From positions 1-49,493 of the forward strand of contig VSPN01000013.1 of the NCBI GenBank assembly GCA_009775355.1: 49,493 nucleotides of DNA, read 5' to 3'. The position numbers were made by a program, and so were the translations under genes. This stretch comes from Muribaculaceae bacterium (GTDB taxonomy: Bacteria; Bacteroidota; Bacteroidia; Bacteroidales; Muribaculaceae). The first letter of the stretch is position 1. Every line of letters begins with the position of its first letter. Under the pieces are notes generated by a model. It did no database searches and was not told the DNA's origin. It saw only the letters and a program-made list of their open reading frames with translations. Below are positions 8,604 to 17,258 of the stretch, piece after piece.

Positions 8604-9731
8604 ATGATTGAAATCAGAGAATTAGAACCATCCAAAAAGAACCTGCGCGCATTCACACGGTTCCAGATAGACCTCTATGACGGCAATCCGTACTATGTGC
8701 CGCCGATGATCTACGATGACATAAGGACTCTGTCGCCCGACGCCAACCCCGCTTCGGAATTTTGCGAGCAGGTTCTGTTCATGGCATTCCGCGACGGCAA
8801 GGCCGTCGGACGCGTGGCCGGCATCATAAACCGTCAGGTCAACGAGAAATCGCATGAAAAGACTGCCAGATTCGGCTTCATCGATTTTGTCGACGACCAT
8901 GAAGTGTCGGCCGAACTTATGAAGGCTGTGGAGAAATGGGCGAGACTGAAAGGGATGAACCGGCTGATCGGTCCGCTCGGATTCACAGATCTCGACCACG
9001 AGGGCATGCTGGTGGAGGGTTTCGACGAACTCTCCACCATGGCAACCATCTACAACTACCCCTACTATCCGTCGCATCTCGAGAAACTCGGATACAAGAA
9101 GGAATCCGATTGGGTGGAGTTTCTGATGGAAGTGCCCGACACAGTGCCCGAGCGATACAACCGCATCGCCGACATAGTGAAAAGCAAGTTCGGCCTGAAA
9201 GTCATCAAATACAAAAGCCGCAAACGCATCAAGAAAGAATACGGGCACGCGCTTTTCCACCTGATCAACGAGGCATACCGCGACCTTTACCAGTATTCGC
9301 AGCTCACCGAACGCCAGATCGAATATTACATCGACCTGTATCTCGACCTGCTCAACCTCGACCTGCTCACCCTTGTCACTGACAGAAACGGACGCCTTGT
9401 GGGCGTCGGCATCTCAATGCCCTCGATGAGCCGCGCGCTCCAGAAATCGAAAGGGAGACTTTTCCCTTTCGGATGGATACATCTGCTCCGGGGTCTCAAA
9501 GGGAAAAACGACCGCGTGGACCTGCTGCTCGTGGCCGTGCATCCCGAATACCAGAACAAGGGGGTAAACGCTCTCCTTTTTCAGGATCTCATTCCATATT
9601 ACGTAGCCAACGGATACCGATATGCTGAATCAAACCCGGAAATGGAGACCAACTCGAAAGTCCACACCCAATGGGAATATTTCAATACACGCCAGCACAG
9701 ACGAAGACGAAGCTTCTCTAAAAAAATCTGA
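8604..9731 (+). CDS. GNAT-family N-acetyltransferase
   Basis: A 375-residue protein of the larger GNAT group common in Bacteroidetes. It begins MIEIRELEPSKKNLRAF, with the NPYYVPPMIYDD segment characteristic of this group near residue 30. The acetyl-CoA-binding signature is at about 310-325 (VAVHPEYQNKGVNALLF), followed by AESNPEMETNSKV. The frame is open further upstream to 8442, but that stretch overlaps the pseudokinase gene, so the ATG at 8604, 17 bp after its stop, is preferred. The acyl acceptor is unknown. The last residues are very basic (RQHRRRRSFSKKI). Confidence 0.85.
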   Translation: MIEIRELEPSKKNLRAFTRFQIDLYDGNPYYVPPMIYDDIRTLSPDANPASEFCEQVLFMAFRDGKAVGRVAGIINRQVNEKSHEKTARFGFIDFVDDHEVSAELMKAVEKWARLKGMNRLIGPLGFTDLDHEGMLVEGFDELSTMATIYNYPYYPSHLEKLGYKKESDWVEFLMEVPDTVPERYNRIADIVKSKFGLKVIKYKSRKRIKKEYGHALFHLINEAYRDLYQYSQLTERQIEYYIDLYLDLLNLDLLTLVTDRNGRLVGVGISMPSMSRALQKSKGRLFPFGWIHLLRGLKGKNDRVDLLLVAVHPEYQNKGVNALLFQDLIPYYVANGYRYAESNPEMETNSKVHTQWEYFNTRQHRRRRSFSKKI

Positions 9732-9752
9732 CCGAGATCCCTATCACTGACG

Positions 9753-10544
9753 ATGATTGATAACACTGACAACCGCAACAAACCGGCCCTCACGGGTGCC
9801 GAGCTTGTGAATCCATATGACGGCACACGCGAAAAAGCCGATCAAGTCGAAGAAATGTTCGACTCGATAGCCCCGGCCTATGACTTCATGAACATGGCCA
9901 TGACTTTCGGACTGCACCGGGTCTGGCGGTCGCGAGCACTCAATGCGTCGACCCGGGGTCTTGACAGCAACGCAGACATAAGGATTCTCGACATAGCGAC
10001 AGGCACCGGCGATGTGGCCTTCGACCTGCACCGACGGTTTCCCCGCGCCAGTGTCACCGGTATCGATCTGTCGGAGGGAATGCTCGCAATCGCCGGTAAT
10101 AAATTGAAAGACCTCGATGAATCCGCACAAAAACACATCTGCTTCGAGCGTGGAGATTCACTACGGATGCGGTTTGACGACAACTCTTTCGACCTCATGA
10201 CCGTTGCCTACGGCGTAAGAAACTTCCAGCACCTCGACCGCGGTCTGGCCGAGATGGCGAGAGTTCTCCGCCCCGGAGGCACACTGTGCGTAATCGAGCT
10301 GTCGGAGCCGGCCTCCACACCGGTCCGCGGCATCTACAGACTTTATTCACGACGCATCATTCCCACCATCGGAAGGATCGTGTCGGGCGATTCACGCGCC
10401 TATTCATACCTGCCTGAAAGTATCGCCGCAGCTCCGCAGCGCGACGAAATGACCGCCCTTATGGCGAAAGCCGGACTGGCCGGATGCCGGTGGCGGTCCA
10501 TGACATTCGGATCCGTGACATATTACATCTGCACGAAGAAATGA
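9753..10544 (+). CDS. menG: Demethylmenaquinone methyltransferase
   Basis: UbiE/MenG family SAM-dependent methyltransferase (263 aa), which performs the last step of menaquinone synthesis by methylating demethylmenaquinone. Motif I is LDIATGTGDVAFDL (about 68-81), the acidic SAM-ribose residue is in GIDLSEGMLAIA, and the UbiE-specific segments YDFMNMAMTFGLHRVWR and GVRNFQHLDRGLAEMARVLRPGG are both present. The N-terminal 25 residues are an extra polar stretch. In Bacteroidales menaquinone is the respiratory quinone used with fumarate reductase. Its stop overlaps the start of the U32 gene (ATGA at 10541-10544), indicating translational coupling. Confidence 0.95.
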   Translation: MIDNTDNRNKPALTGAELVNPYDGTREKADQVEEMFDSIAPAYDFMNMAMTFGLHRVWRSRALNASTRGLDSNADIRILDIATGTGDVAFDLHRRFPRASVTGIDLSEGMLAIAGNKLKDLDESAQKHICFERGDSLRMRFDDNSFDLMTVAYGVRNFQHLDRGLAEMARVLRPGGTLCVIELSEPASTPVRGIYRLYSRRIIPTIGRIVSGDSRAYSYLPESIAAAPQRDEMTALMAKAGLAGCRWRSMTFGSVTYYICTKK

Positions 10545-11785
10545 AAAGAAAAGACTTTGAGATAATGGCCCCGGTTGGAAGCCGGGAATCTCTGGCCGCC
10601 GCTGTCAAAGCCGGTGCCGACGCCGTCTACTTCGGCATAGAGGGGCTCAACATGCGCTCTCGCTCAAGTGCCAACTTCACCGCCGACGACATGGCGGAGA
10701 TCGCCGCGTTCTGCACCGACAGGGGCGTCAAGACATATCTGACCGTCAACACTGTGATCTACGATTCCGACATGGATCTGATGCGCAGCATCATAGACCG
10801 CGCCAAAGCATCGGGCATATCGGCCATCATTGCCTCCGACATGGCCGCGATACTCTACGCCCGCGAGATCGGACAGGAAGTACACATATCGACACAGGTC
10901 AACATCACCAACTTCGAGGCAGTAAAGTTCTACGCTCAGTTCGCCGACGTGATGGTGCTCGCCCGCGAGCTCGACATGGAAAAAGTGACCGCGATTCACA
11001 GACAGATCACCGAAACCGGACTCTCCGGCCCGGCAGGCAAGCCCATACGCCTTGAGATGTTCTGCCACGGTGCCCTCTGCATGGCCGTAAGCGGCAAATG
11101 CTACCTCAGCCTCCACGAGATGAACTCGTCGGCCAACCGGGGAGCATGCAACCAGATATGCCGCCGGGCATACACAGTGACCGACCGCGAGACCGGCGAA
11201 CAGCTCGATATCGAGAACCAGTATATCATGTCGCCCAAAGATCTGAAGACAATCCACTTCCTCAACAAGATGGTCGATGCCGGAGTCAGAGTGTTCAAGA
11301 TCGAGGGTCGCGCCCGAGGGGCGGAATATGTGGCCGAGACAGTGGCTTGCTATTCCGAGGCTCTTACAGCACTGGCGGAGGGAAATTTCACCGATGAATC
11401 CGTAAAAAAATGGAACGAAAGGCTCGCCCGCGTATTCAACCGGGGATTCTGGAACGGATACTACATGGGACAGCGACTCGGCGAATGGAGTTCGAAATAC
11501 GGTTCATCGGCCACCCGCGTCAAACAATATGCAGCAAAAGCCATAAGACACTTCCCGAAAATCGGAGTCGGAGAATTCCTGCTTGAAGCCGGAGAACTGA
11601 AAACAGGCGATGAAATCGTGATTTCCGGACCGACGACAGGCGCGATAATAATGACCGTAGGGGAACTGCGCTTCGACCTCCGCCCGGTCGATAAAGTCAC
11701 GAAAGGACAACTCTTCTCGATGCCCGTTCCCGAAAAGATCAGACCTTCAGACAGACTTTACATATGGAAAAGAAAAGACAAGTAG
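10541..11785 (+). CDS. Peptidase U32-family protein (tRNA/rRNA hydroxylation type)
   Basis: A 414-residue U32 family protein. It opens with EIMAPVGSRESLAAAVKAGADAVYFG, the usual TIM-barrel start, and carries the U32 signature EMFCHGALCMAVSGKCYLS (about 170-190) plus further cysteines at NRGACNQICRRAY that in this family bind an Fe-S cluster. Characterised relatives (TrhP/YegQ, RlhA) act with prephenate in hydroxylation of RNA, so the old name peptidase is likely misleading. The substrate of this copy is not determined. The ATG chosen overlaps the menG stop by 4 bp; an open frame from 10484 is only read-through of menG sequence. Confidence 0.88.
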   Translation: MKRKDFEIMAPVGSRESLAAAVKAGADAVYFGIEGLNMRSRSSANFTADDMAEIAAFCTDRGVKTYLTVNTVIYDSDMDLMRSIIDRAKASGISAIIASDMAAILYAREIGQEVHISTQVNITNFEAVKFYAQFADVMVLARELDMEKVTAIHRQITETGLSGPAGKPIRLEMFCHGALCMAVSGKCYLSLHEMNSSANRGACNQICRRAYTVTDRETGEQLDIENQYIMSPKDLKTIHFLNKMVDAGVRVFKIEGRARGAEYVAETVACYSEALTALAEGNFTDESVKKWNERLARVFNRGFWNGYYMGQRLGEWSSKYGSSATRVKQYAAKAIRHFPKIGVGEFLLEAGELKTGDEIVISGPTTGAIIMTVGELRFDLRPVDKVTKGQLFSMPVPEKIRPSDRLYIWKRKDK

Positions 11786-12363
11786 TCTACCTGCACGGAC
11801 TCTCCTCGTCCGGACAGTCCACTACCGCCCAGCGTCTGCGGCGCACCCTGCCGAAACATGAAGTGATCTCTCCCGACATTCCGGTCCAGCCTGAGGTCGC
11901 CGTCGCCGAACTGCGCCGACTCGCCTCGACACTAAGACCCGACGCGATAATCGTCGGCACCTCGATGGGTGCCATGTTCGCCCAGATGTTCCGGGGATTC
12001 CGCAGGATTCTGATCAATCCGTCGTTCCACACCTCGCGCCATATGTCGGAAAAGACCGGAACCAGGCTTCCTTTCCACAATCCGCGCAAGGACGGAGCGA
12101 CAGAATTCGAAATCTCCGCGAAACTTGTAAAGAAATATGAGAAACTTGAGTCGAAGCAGTTCGATCCCACATCCGGCATAACCCGATGCGACAAAGATGA
12201 TCCGGCTCTTGTCACCGCGTTGTTCGGCACCCGTGATGACGTGGTAAACTGCAGAGAGGAATACCTCAGCCACTACAGCGACGCGCGCGACTTCGAAGGA
12301 GGCCACCGTCTCGATCCCAACACGACGATAACACTTGTCGTACCCCTCATACTCGAATCATAA
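11764..12363 (+). CDS. YqiA/YcfP-like alpha/beta hydrolase
   Basis: A 199-residue small esterase-like protein. VVYLHGLSSSGQSTTAQRL is the oxyanion strand-turn, GTSMGA (S67) the nucleophile elbow, and D158/D159 with H181 (FEGGHRLD) the likely rest of the triad. It is cytoplasmic, with no signal peptide. The start lies inside the last 22 bp of the U32 gene, so it closes the seven-gene operon. The natural substrate in this family is mostly unknown. Confidence 0.8.
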   Translation: MEKKRQVVYLHGLSSSGQSTTAQRLRRTLPKHEVISPDIPVQPEVAVAELRRLASTLRPDAIIVGTSMGAMFAQMFRGFRRILINPSFHTSRHMSEKTGTRLPFHNPRKDGATEFEISAKLVKKYEKLESKQFDPTSGITRCDKDDPALVTALFGTRDDVVNCREEYLSHYSDARDFEGGHRLDPNTTITLVVPLILES

Positions 12364-12448
12364 TGAAGTTGTAAAATTCATGTACTCCCCATGAATTCGG
12401 CACATTCTTCTGTAAAAATTGCATTTATTTCAGAATAAATGTCTTATA

Positions 12449-12480
12449 TTTGGATAACCAGAAACACTTTCGTATATTTG
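12449..12480 (+). promoter_or_regulatory. Promoter of the aspartate aminotransferase gene
   Basis: TTTG (12449-12452), 20 nt, TATATTTG (12473-12480): a full match to the Bacteroidetes sigma-ABfr-type promoter. The start codon is 20 nt further, so the leader is only about 13 nt. Confidence 0.85.
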
Positions 12481-12499
12481 CATTTCAAACAAAAAAGCT

Positions 12500-13693
12500 A
12501 TGAACCACATCTCAGAACGCGTCCGCAATCTGTCGGCATCAGCTACACTCGCAATGCTTCAGAAGACCAACGAACTCCGCGCTGCAGGAGTCGACATAAT
12601 CGGCATGTCGGCAGGAGAGCCGGATTTCAACACTCCCGGATTCATCAAGGAAGCCGCCAAGAAGGCCATAGACGAGAACTATTCGAGATACACGGCAGTG
12701 GCAGGCTACGAGTCTCTGCGCCGCGCCGTCTGCGACAAGCTCAAGACCGAGAACGGACTTGACTACGCGCCCACGCAGATAGTCGTTGGCAACGGAGCCA
12801 AGCAAGAGCTCGCCAACGCGCTTCTCGCCACAGTCAACCCCGGCGACGAGGTGATAATACCTGTGCCGGCATGGGTGTCGTATGTCGAAATGGTCAAGCT
12901 GGCCGAAGGTGTGCCCGTGCTTGTGGAGGCATCGCCCGACAACGACTTCAAGATCACCCCCGCGCAACTCGAAAAGGCGATTACCGACAAATCGAGAATG
13001 CTTATGCTCAATTCCCCCTGCAACCCTACAGGATCCGTATATTCCGCCGATGAACTCGAGGCTCTCGCACGAGTGCTCGAACCTCACGACAACATCCTCA
13101 TACTGTCGGACGAGATCTATGAGCACATCAACTTCGTCGGAGGCGTAAGCAGCATAGCAGCATGCCCCGGCATGAAGGATCGCACCATGATAATCAACGG
13201 CGTGTCGAAAGCCTACGCCATGACCGGATGGAGAATCGGTTATCTTGCAGCACCGGAACCGATAGCGAAAGCCGTAGTCAAGCTTCAGGGGCAATACACT
13301 TCGGGAGCATCGTCGATAGCCCAAAAAGCGGCGGAAGCCGCCTATCTCGGCCCGCGCTACTGCGTTGAAGAGATGCGGGTGGCGTTCGAACGCCGCCGTG
13401 ATCTGATATGCAGTCTGGCCGACACAATACCGGGCTGGAAGACCAACCGTCCGCAGGGCGCGTTCTATCTTTTCCCCGATGTCACCGCACTTATTGGAAA
13501 GGAACATGACGGCCTCCGTATCGGCTCAAGTGCTGATTACGTGATGTATCTGCTTCAGGAAGCACACGTGGCATGTGTCGACGGCGCTGCATTCTGCGCC
13601 GACGGATTCATACGTCTCTCTTATGCCACATCAGACGACAACATCCGCGAAGCCATGAAACGCATCCGCGAGGCAACCGAAAAACTACAATAA
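12500..13693 (+). CDS. aspC: Class I pyridoxal-phosphate aminotransferase (aspartate aminotransferase type)
   Basis: A 397-residue fold-type I aminotransferase of the Ib aspartate aminotransferase group, interconverting aspartate and 2-oxoglutarate with oxaloacetate and glutamate. Seen: MSAGEPDFNTP near 36-46, the substrate motif NSPCNPTG (171-178), SDEIYEH (203-209) and the PLP-lysine segment NGVSKAYAMTGWRIGY (K237). The C-terminal domain ends with GFIRLSYATSDDNIREAMKRI, where the Arg binds the substrate carboxylate. It has its own strong promoter, and the C10 protease gene follows 7 bp after its stop. The exact donor specificity cannot be fixed from sequence, so the symbol is tentative. Confidence 0.9.
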   Translation: MNHISERVRNLSASATLAMLQKTNELRAAGVDIIGMSAGEPDFNTPGFIKEAAKKAIDENYSRYTAVAGYESLRRAVCDKLKTENGLDYAPTQIVVGNGAKQELANALLATVNPGDEVIIPVPAWVSYVEMVKLAEGVPVLVEASPDNDFKITPAQLEKAITDKSRMLMLNSPCNPTGSVYSADELEALARVLEPHDNILILSDEIYEHINFVGGVSSIAACPGMKDRTMIINGVSKAYAMTGWRIGYLAAPEPIAKAVVKLQGQYTSGASSIAQKAAEAAYLGPRYCVEEMRVAFERRRDLICSLADTIPGWKTNRPQGAFYLFPDVTALIGKEHDGLRIGSSADYVMYLLQEAHVACVDGAAFCADGFIRLSYATSDDNIREAMKRIREATEKLQ

Positions 13694-13700
13694 CACCGCA

Positions 13701-15425
13701 ATGAAAAAACTCATTCCTATTCTGTCATTGGCCGCGACAGCACTTGCCGTCCAGGCTGCCCCCGTATCGCCCGACGAGGCTCTCACGCGAGCCCTCGGCT
13801 CCTCACCGCAGACAATGCACGCCCCCGGAGCGGGCTACACTCTGCTTCATACGCGCAAGGCCGGCTCCCATGACACCCTCTTTGTATTCGAGGCAAACTC
13901 CGGCAGCGGGTTCATAATCGCTCCGGCCGACGACAGTCTTCCCGCCATTCTGGGCTACGGCACATCGGAATTATGCGATGAAACCGGCAATTTCGCTCCC
14001 GCGTTCGAGTATTGGCTCGACGAGCTGGGACGCCAGGCCGAATATGCCGGAAGCCATCCGGATGCGGTGACGCGGAGATCCGAACGCCCCTACCGTGAGC
14101 CTATAGAACCTCTCTGCCAGACAAGATGGAACCAGAGCACACCTTACAACAACCTCTGCCCCGAGCTGGATGGAAGAAGATCAGTCACCGGCTGTGTGGC
14201 AACTGCTATGGCCCAGGTCATGAAATACCACAACTGGCCTGACACGGGTGAGGGATCAAACCAATACGAATGGGGAGGCCGGACTCTGTCGATGAACTAC
14301 TCCGCACAAGAGTTCAGATGGGATCTGATGCTCAATGACTATCTGCCAGTCTTCGATGGCCACGCTCTCAGAATCGACGCTACCGAGCAGCAGCAGGAGG
14401 CTGTGGCAAGACTTATGGTCGCCGCCGGCCACTCGGTCGAGATGGGATACAGTCCCGAAGCTTCCGGAGCGACATCGATAAGAATCGGACGCGCACTCGG
14501 CCTATATTTCAGATACGACAAATCTCTGCGCTACCTGCAGCGCGACTACTACCCTCTTGATGAATGGGAGGAGATCATCTACACTTCGCTTCTCAACGAC
14601 GGGCCTGTGATATATGACGGACAGGCCAACATCGGCGGCCACTCGTTCGTGTGCGACGGATACAGCGCGGACGGATACTTCCATTTCAACTGGGGATGGG
14701 GAGGAATGAGCGACGGATACTTTCTGCTTGACGCGCTCGATCCCATCAACCAGGGCATCGGCGGCGCCGACTCCGGCTTCAATTACATGCAGGACATAAT
14801 CGTCGGCATACGCCCCGACCGCTCCGGAGACTCGGAGTGGGGCGCGACAGTTGTCAGCGACAGCAGACTTGACATGACGTATACACGCAAGACCAATATC
14901 CTCACTGTCACGAACATGATATACAATGCCGGCCCGGGCGACATAGAGTCAGGCATGATAGGACTCCGCATATCCGACCGCACCGACGCCGGAGCAGAGC
15001 CAGAATATCTTGTGGAACCGTTCGAAGGACTCGCCATCATGTACGGTTTCAGAGGCATGGAATTCGAAATGCCTTCACTTCCCGACGGGCAGTACGACAT
15101 TCTTCCCGTCTATGCCCGGTCGCAAGAGGAAGACGCCCTGTTCATACCGGTCAAAACCCCGTATGGACAGACCTCAAGCTACTCATTCGTAGTGTCAGAC
15201 GGGAAAATAATCGGACTCCGCCCGACCGAAGACTTCAGGCCGGTTTCCGTAGACATGATTTCAGACGCCCCCGCATCGGCAGAGCTGTCGTCGGCATGCG
15301 AATACTTTACCGTCACCGGAGTCCGTGCGGCAGTCAAAGAGGCCGGAGCACCCAGACCCGCGCTGCCTTGCGGCATCTATGTGGTAAAGACACAATCCTC
15401 CACATTCAAGATCACAGTCAGATGA
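13701..15425 (+). CDS. Secreted C10 (streptopain-like) cysteine protease
   Basis: A 574-residue secreted protease. Signal peptide 1-20 (MKKLIPILSLAATALAVQAA), then a Spi/propeptide-like domain (about 24-110) with FIIAPADDSLPAILGYG. The catalytic domain has the nucleophile C165 in VTGCVATAMAQVMKYHNWP and the histidine H314 in GGHSFVCDGY, followed by FHFNWGWGGMSDGYF. A beta-rich region (about 385-500) follows. The last 45 residues form a short tail ending LPCGIYVVKTQSSTFKITVR, like those on other secreted proteins in this window and resembling type IX sorting domains. C10 members are activated by removal of the propeptide. It is probably co-transcribed with the aminotransferase (7-bp gap), an odd metabolic pairing. 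Confidence 0.93.
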   Translation: MKKLIPILSLAATALAVQAAPVSPDEALTRALGSSPQTMHAPGAGYTLLHTRKAGSHDTLFVFEANSGSGFIIAPADDSLPAILGYGTSELCDETGNFAPAFEYWLDELGRQAEYAGSHPDAVTRRSERPYREPIEPLCQTRWNQSTPYNNLCPELDGRRSVTGCVATAMAQVMKYHNWPDTGEGSNQYEWGGRTLSMNYSAQEFRWDLMLNDYLPVFDGHALRIDATEQQQEAVARLMVAAGHSVEMGYSPEASGATSIRIGRALGLYFRYDKSLRYLQRDYYPLDEWEEIIYTSLLNDGPVIYDGQANIGGHSFVCDGYSADGYFHFNWGWGGMSDGYFLLDALDPINQGIGGADSGFNYMQDIIVGIRPDRSGDSEWGATVVSDSRLDMTYTRKTNILTVTNMIYNAGPGDIESGMIGLRISDRTDAGAEPEYLVEPFEGLAIMYGFRGMEFEMPSLPDGQYDILPVYARSQEEDALFIPVKTPYGQTSSYSFVVSDGKIIGLRPTEDFRPVSVDMISDAPASAELSSACEYFTVTGVRAAVKEAGAPRPALPCGIYVVKTQSSTFKITVR

Positions 15426-15439
15426 CGCGACACGTCACG

Positions 15440-15462
15440 CCCCGCCACAAACGCCGGCGGGG
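15440..15462 (+). other. GC-rich hairpin after the C10 protease gene
   Basis: CCCCGCC, 9-nt loop, GGCGGGG: a perfect 7-bp stem 12 nt after the stop. No T-tract follows, so it may protect the mRNA 3' end rather than act as an intrinsic terminator. Confidence 0.45.
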
Positions 15463-15496
15463 AGAAGCCATAAATTAGGAAATACCGATTATTGAC

Positions 15497-15540
15497 AATC
15501 GCGGGGTCTTAAACTTAAACTTTCTTAAGACACCGCGATT
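15497..15540. terminator. Long stem-loop terminator before parA
   Basis: The arms 15497-15512 and 15525-15540 pair over 15 of 16 positions (AATCGCGG with CCGCGATT, then GTCTTAA with TTAAGAC around one mismatch), with a 12-nt loop. TTGT follows on the plus strand. It separates the protease transcript from the parA promoter. Confidence 0.75.
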
Positions 15541-15577
15541 TTGTATGCGCTCATTCGGATAATCGGCAAATTTTCAT

Positions 15578-15585
15578 TATTTTTG
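15578..15585 (+). promoter_or_regulatory. -7 element for parAB
   Basis: TATTTTTG matches TAnnTTTG. At the expected -33 position there is only TTCG (15554-15557). Start to parA would be about 10 nt after the predicted transcript start, so the leader is very short. Confidence 0.6.
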
Positions 15586-15602
15586 CGAAATAATTCACCT
15601 AT

Positions 15603-16376
15603 ATGGGAAAGATAATCGCAATAGCAAATCAGAAAGGAGGAGTCGGCAAGACAACGACATCCTTCAATCTGGGCGCATGTCTGGCGTCTGACAAGCGCAA
15701 AGTGCTTCTTGTAGACGCCGATCCCCAGGCCAACGCCACATCGGGAATCGGAGTCGAGCCGACCGAATCGGACGCAAGCATCTACGAATGCCTGATCGAC
15801 GGCTACCCTGCCGCCGACGCCATCATGCCCACACAGGTAAAGGGTCTCGACATCATCCCCTCACGCATCGACCTCGTCGGCGCGGAAGTCGAGCTTATGT
15901 CCCGTCCGGACCGCGAGCGGATGCTCGCCCGCGCCCTTGAACCTGTGAAAGACCTATACGACTTCATCCTGATAGACTGCAGCCCCTCGCTGGGCATCAT
16001 CACTGTCAATGCCCTCACCGCCTCAGACTCGGTGCTGATACCGGTCCAGGCCGAATATTTCGCTCTTGAAGGGATAGCACAGTTGCTCAACACGGTCAGG
16101 ATCATCAAGAGCCGCCTGCGGCCGCAGCTTGAGATCGAAGGATTCCTGCTCACCATGTACGACGCCCGCCTCCGGCTCGCCAACCAGATATTCGAGGAAC
16201 TCAAAGGCCACTTCGGCGACATGGTGTTCACCACCGTCATACCGCGCAACATCAAGCTCTCGGAATCGCCAAGCCACGGTCTGCCCGTCATACTCTACGA
16301 TCCCGACTCGCGGGGCGCGATAGCCTACACACAGCTTGCCAAAGAACTCCGTTCACGCAATAAAAAGAAGAAATGA
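15603..16376 (+). CDS. parA: Chromosome partition ATPase ParA (Soj)
   Basis: A 257-residue chromosomal-type ParA. The deviant Walker A is KGGVGKTTTSFNLGACLA (about 11-28), Walker A' is VLLVDADPQANATSG, and Walker B is FILIDCSPSLG. No N-terminal HTH, as in chromosomal Soj proteins. It works with ParB bound at parS to separate the replicated origin regions. The stop overlaps parB by 4 bp (ATGA at 16373-16376). The parA-parB-DUF5683-transglycosylase order suggests a common transcript. Confidence 0.97.
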   Translation: MGKIIAIANQKGGVGKTTTSFNLGACLASDKRKVLLVDADPQANATSGIGVEPTESDASIYECLIDGYPAADAIMPTQVKGLDIIPSRIDLVGAEVELMSRPDRERMLARALEPVKDLYDFILIDCSPSLGIITVNALTASDSVLIPVQAEYFALEGIAQLLNTVRIIKSRLRPQLEIEGFLLTMYDARLRLANQIFEELKGHFGDMVFTTVIPRNIKLSESPSHGLPVILYDPDSRGAIAYTQLAKELRSRNKKKK

Positions 16377-17233
16377 CTCCAAAAAGAAACGCCCTCGGAC
16401 GAGGACTCGACTCGCTGATCAGCCTCGGCGAAGTGCGCACGGACGGAAGTTCGGCGATATCCGAGATCGACATGGCCCGGATATCGCCCAATCCTGACCA
16501 GCCCCGCCGAACATTTTCCGAAGAAAGTCTCGACGAACTCGCCGCATCGATCAGGGAACTCGGAATCGTACAGCCGCTGACACTGCGTCTGACCGACTCC
16601 GGCAACTACCAGATCATAGCCGGCGAACGCCGGTGGCGTGCCGCCACACGCGCCGGACTGACGTCAGTCCCGGCCTACGTCCGCACCGCCTCAGACTCCG
16701 AGATGACCGAGATGGCTCTGATAGAGAACATACAGCGCGAGGATCTCAACGCAATCGAGGTCGCACTCGGATTCAAGAAACTGATCGACACCTACCGTCT
16801 CACCCAGGAGCGTCTCTCCGAACGTCTCGGCAAAAAAAGGGCCACCATAGCCAACCACCTGAGGCTGCTCAAACTGCCAGCTGAAATTCAGCTCGGACTC
16901 CGCGACCGCATGATCGACATGGGACATGCACGCGCCATACTCGCCGTGTCCGACCCCAAAGACCAGCTCAGACTCTACAAAAGGATTCTGAAAGACGGTC
17001 TTTCGGTGCGTGCCGTCGAAAGGCTCGCACGCGAGCTCTCCGACGCCGAAAAAAAAGAACCTGCCAAAGAAGACACCCCGGCACCCGACATGTATTCCGG
17101 ATTCGCCGACATGCTCTCGCAGCGTTTCAGCACACCTGTCAAATTCACCCGAAACGCCGCCGGACGCGGTTCGATCACGATAAAATTCTCGTCTGACGAC
17201 GAACTCCACCGCCTCATCAAGGCTCTCGAATGA
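16373..17233 (+). CDS. parB: Chromosome partition protein ParB (Spo0J)
   Basis: A 286-residue ParB. The CTP-binding N-domain is seen at about 38-120, including NPDQPRRTF, ELGIVQPLTLR and the GERRWRA motif, followed by ALIENIQREDLNAIE. The central HTH is LSERLGKKRATIANHLRLLKLP. The C-terminal dimer domain (about 240-286) ends KFSSDDELHRLIKALE. It loads at parS and spreads as a clamp. I found no perfect parS (TGTTTCACGTGAAACA) in the window. Confidence 0.97.
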   Translation: MTPKRNALGRGLDSLISLGEVRTDGSSAISEIDMARISPNPDQPRRTFSEESLDELAASIRELGIVQPLTLRLTDSGNYQIIAGERRWRAATRAGLTSVPAYVRTASDSEMTEMALIENIQREDLNAIEVALGFKKLIDTYRLTQERLSERLGKKRATIANHLRLLKLPAEIQLGLRDRMIDMGHARAILAVSDPKDQLRLYKRILKDGLSVRAVERLARELSDAEKKEPAKEDTPAPDMYSGFADMLSQRFSTPVKFTRNAAGRGSITIKFSSDDELHRLIKALE

Positions 17234-17258
17234 GCCTCACGGCGAAAACAACGGCATC

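Noticed and set aside
15426..15602. Replication origin next to parAB
   Set aside because: No dnaA, DnaA-box cluster or AT-rich unwinding region is visible; the gap holds a hairpin, a terminator and a promoter only.
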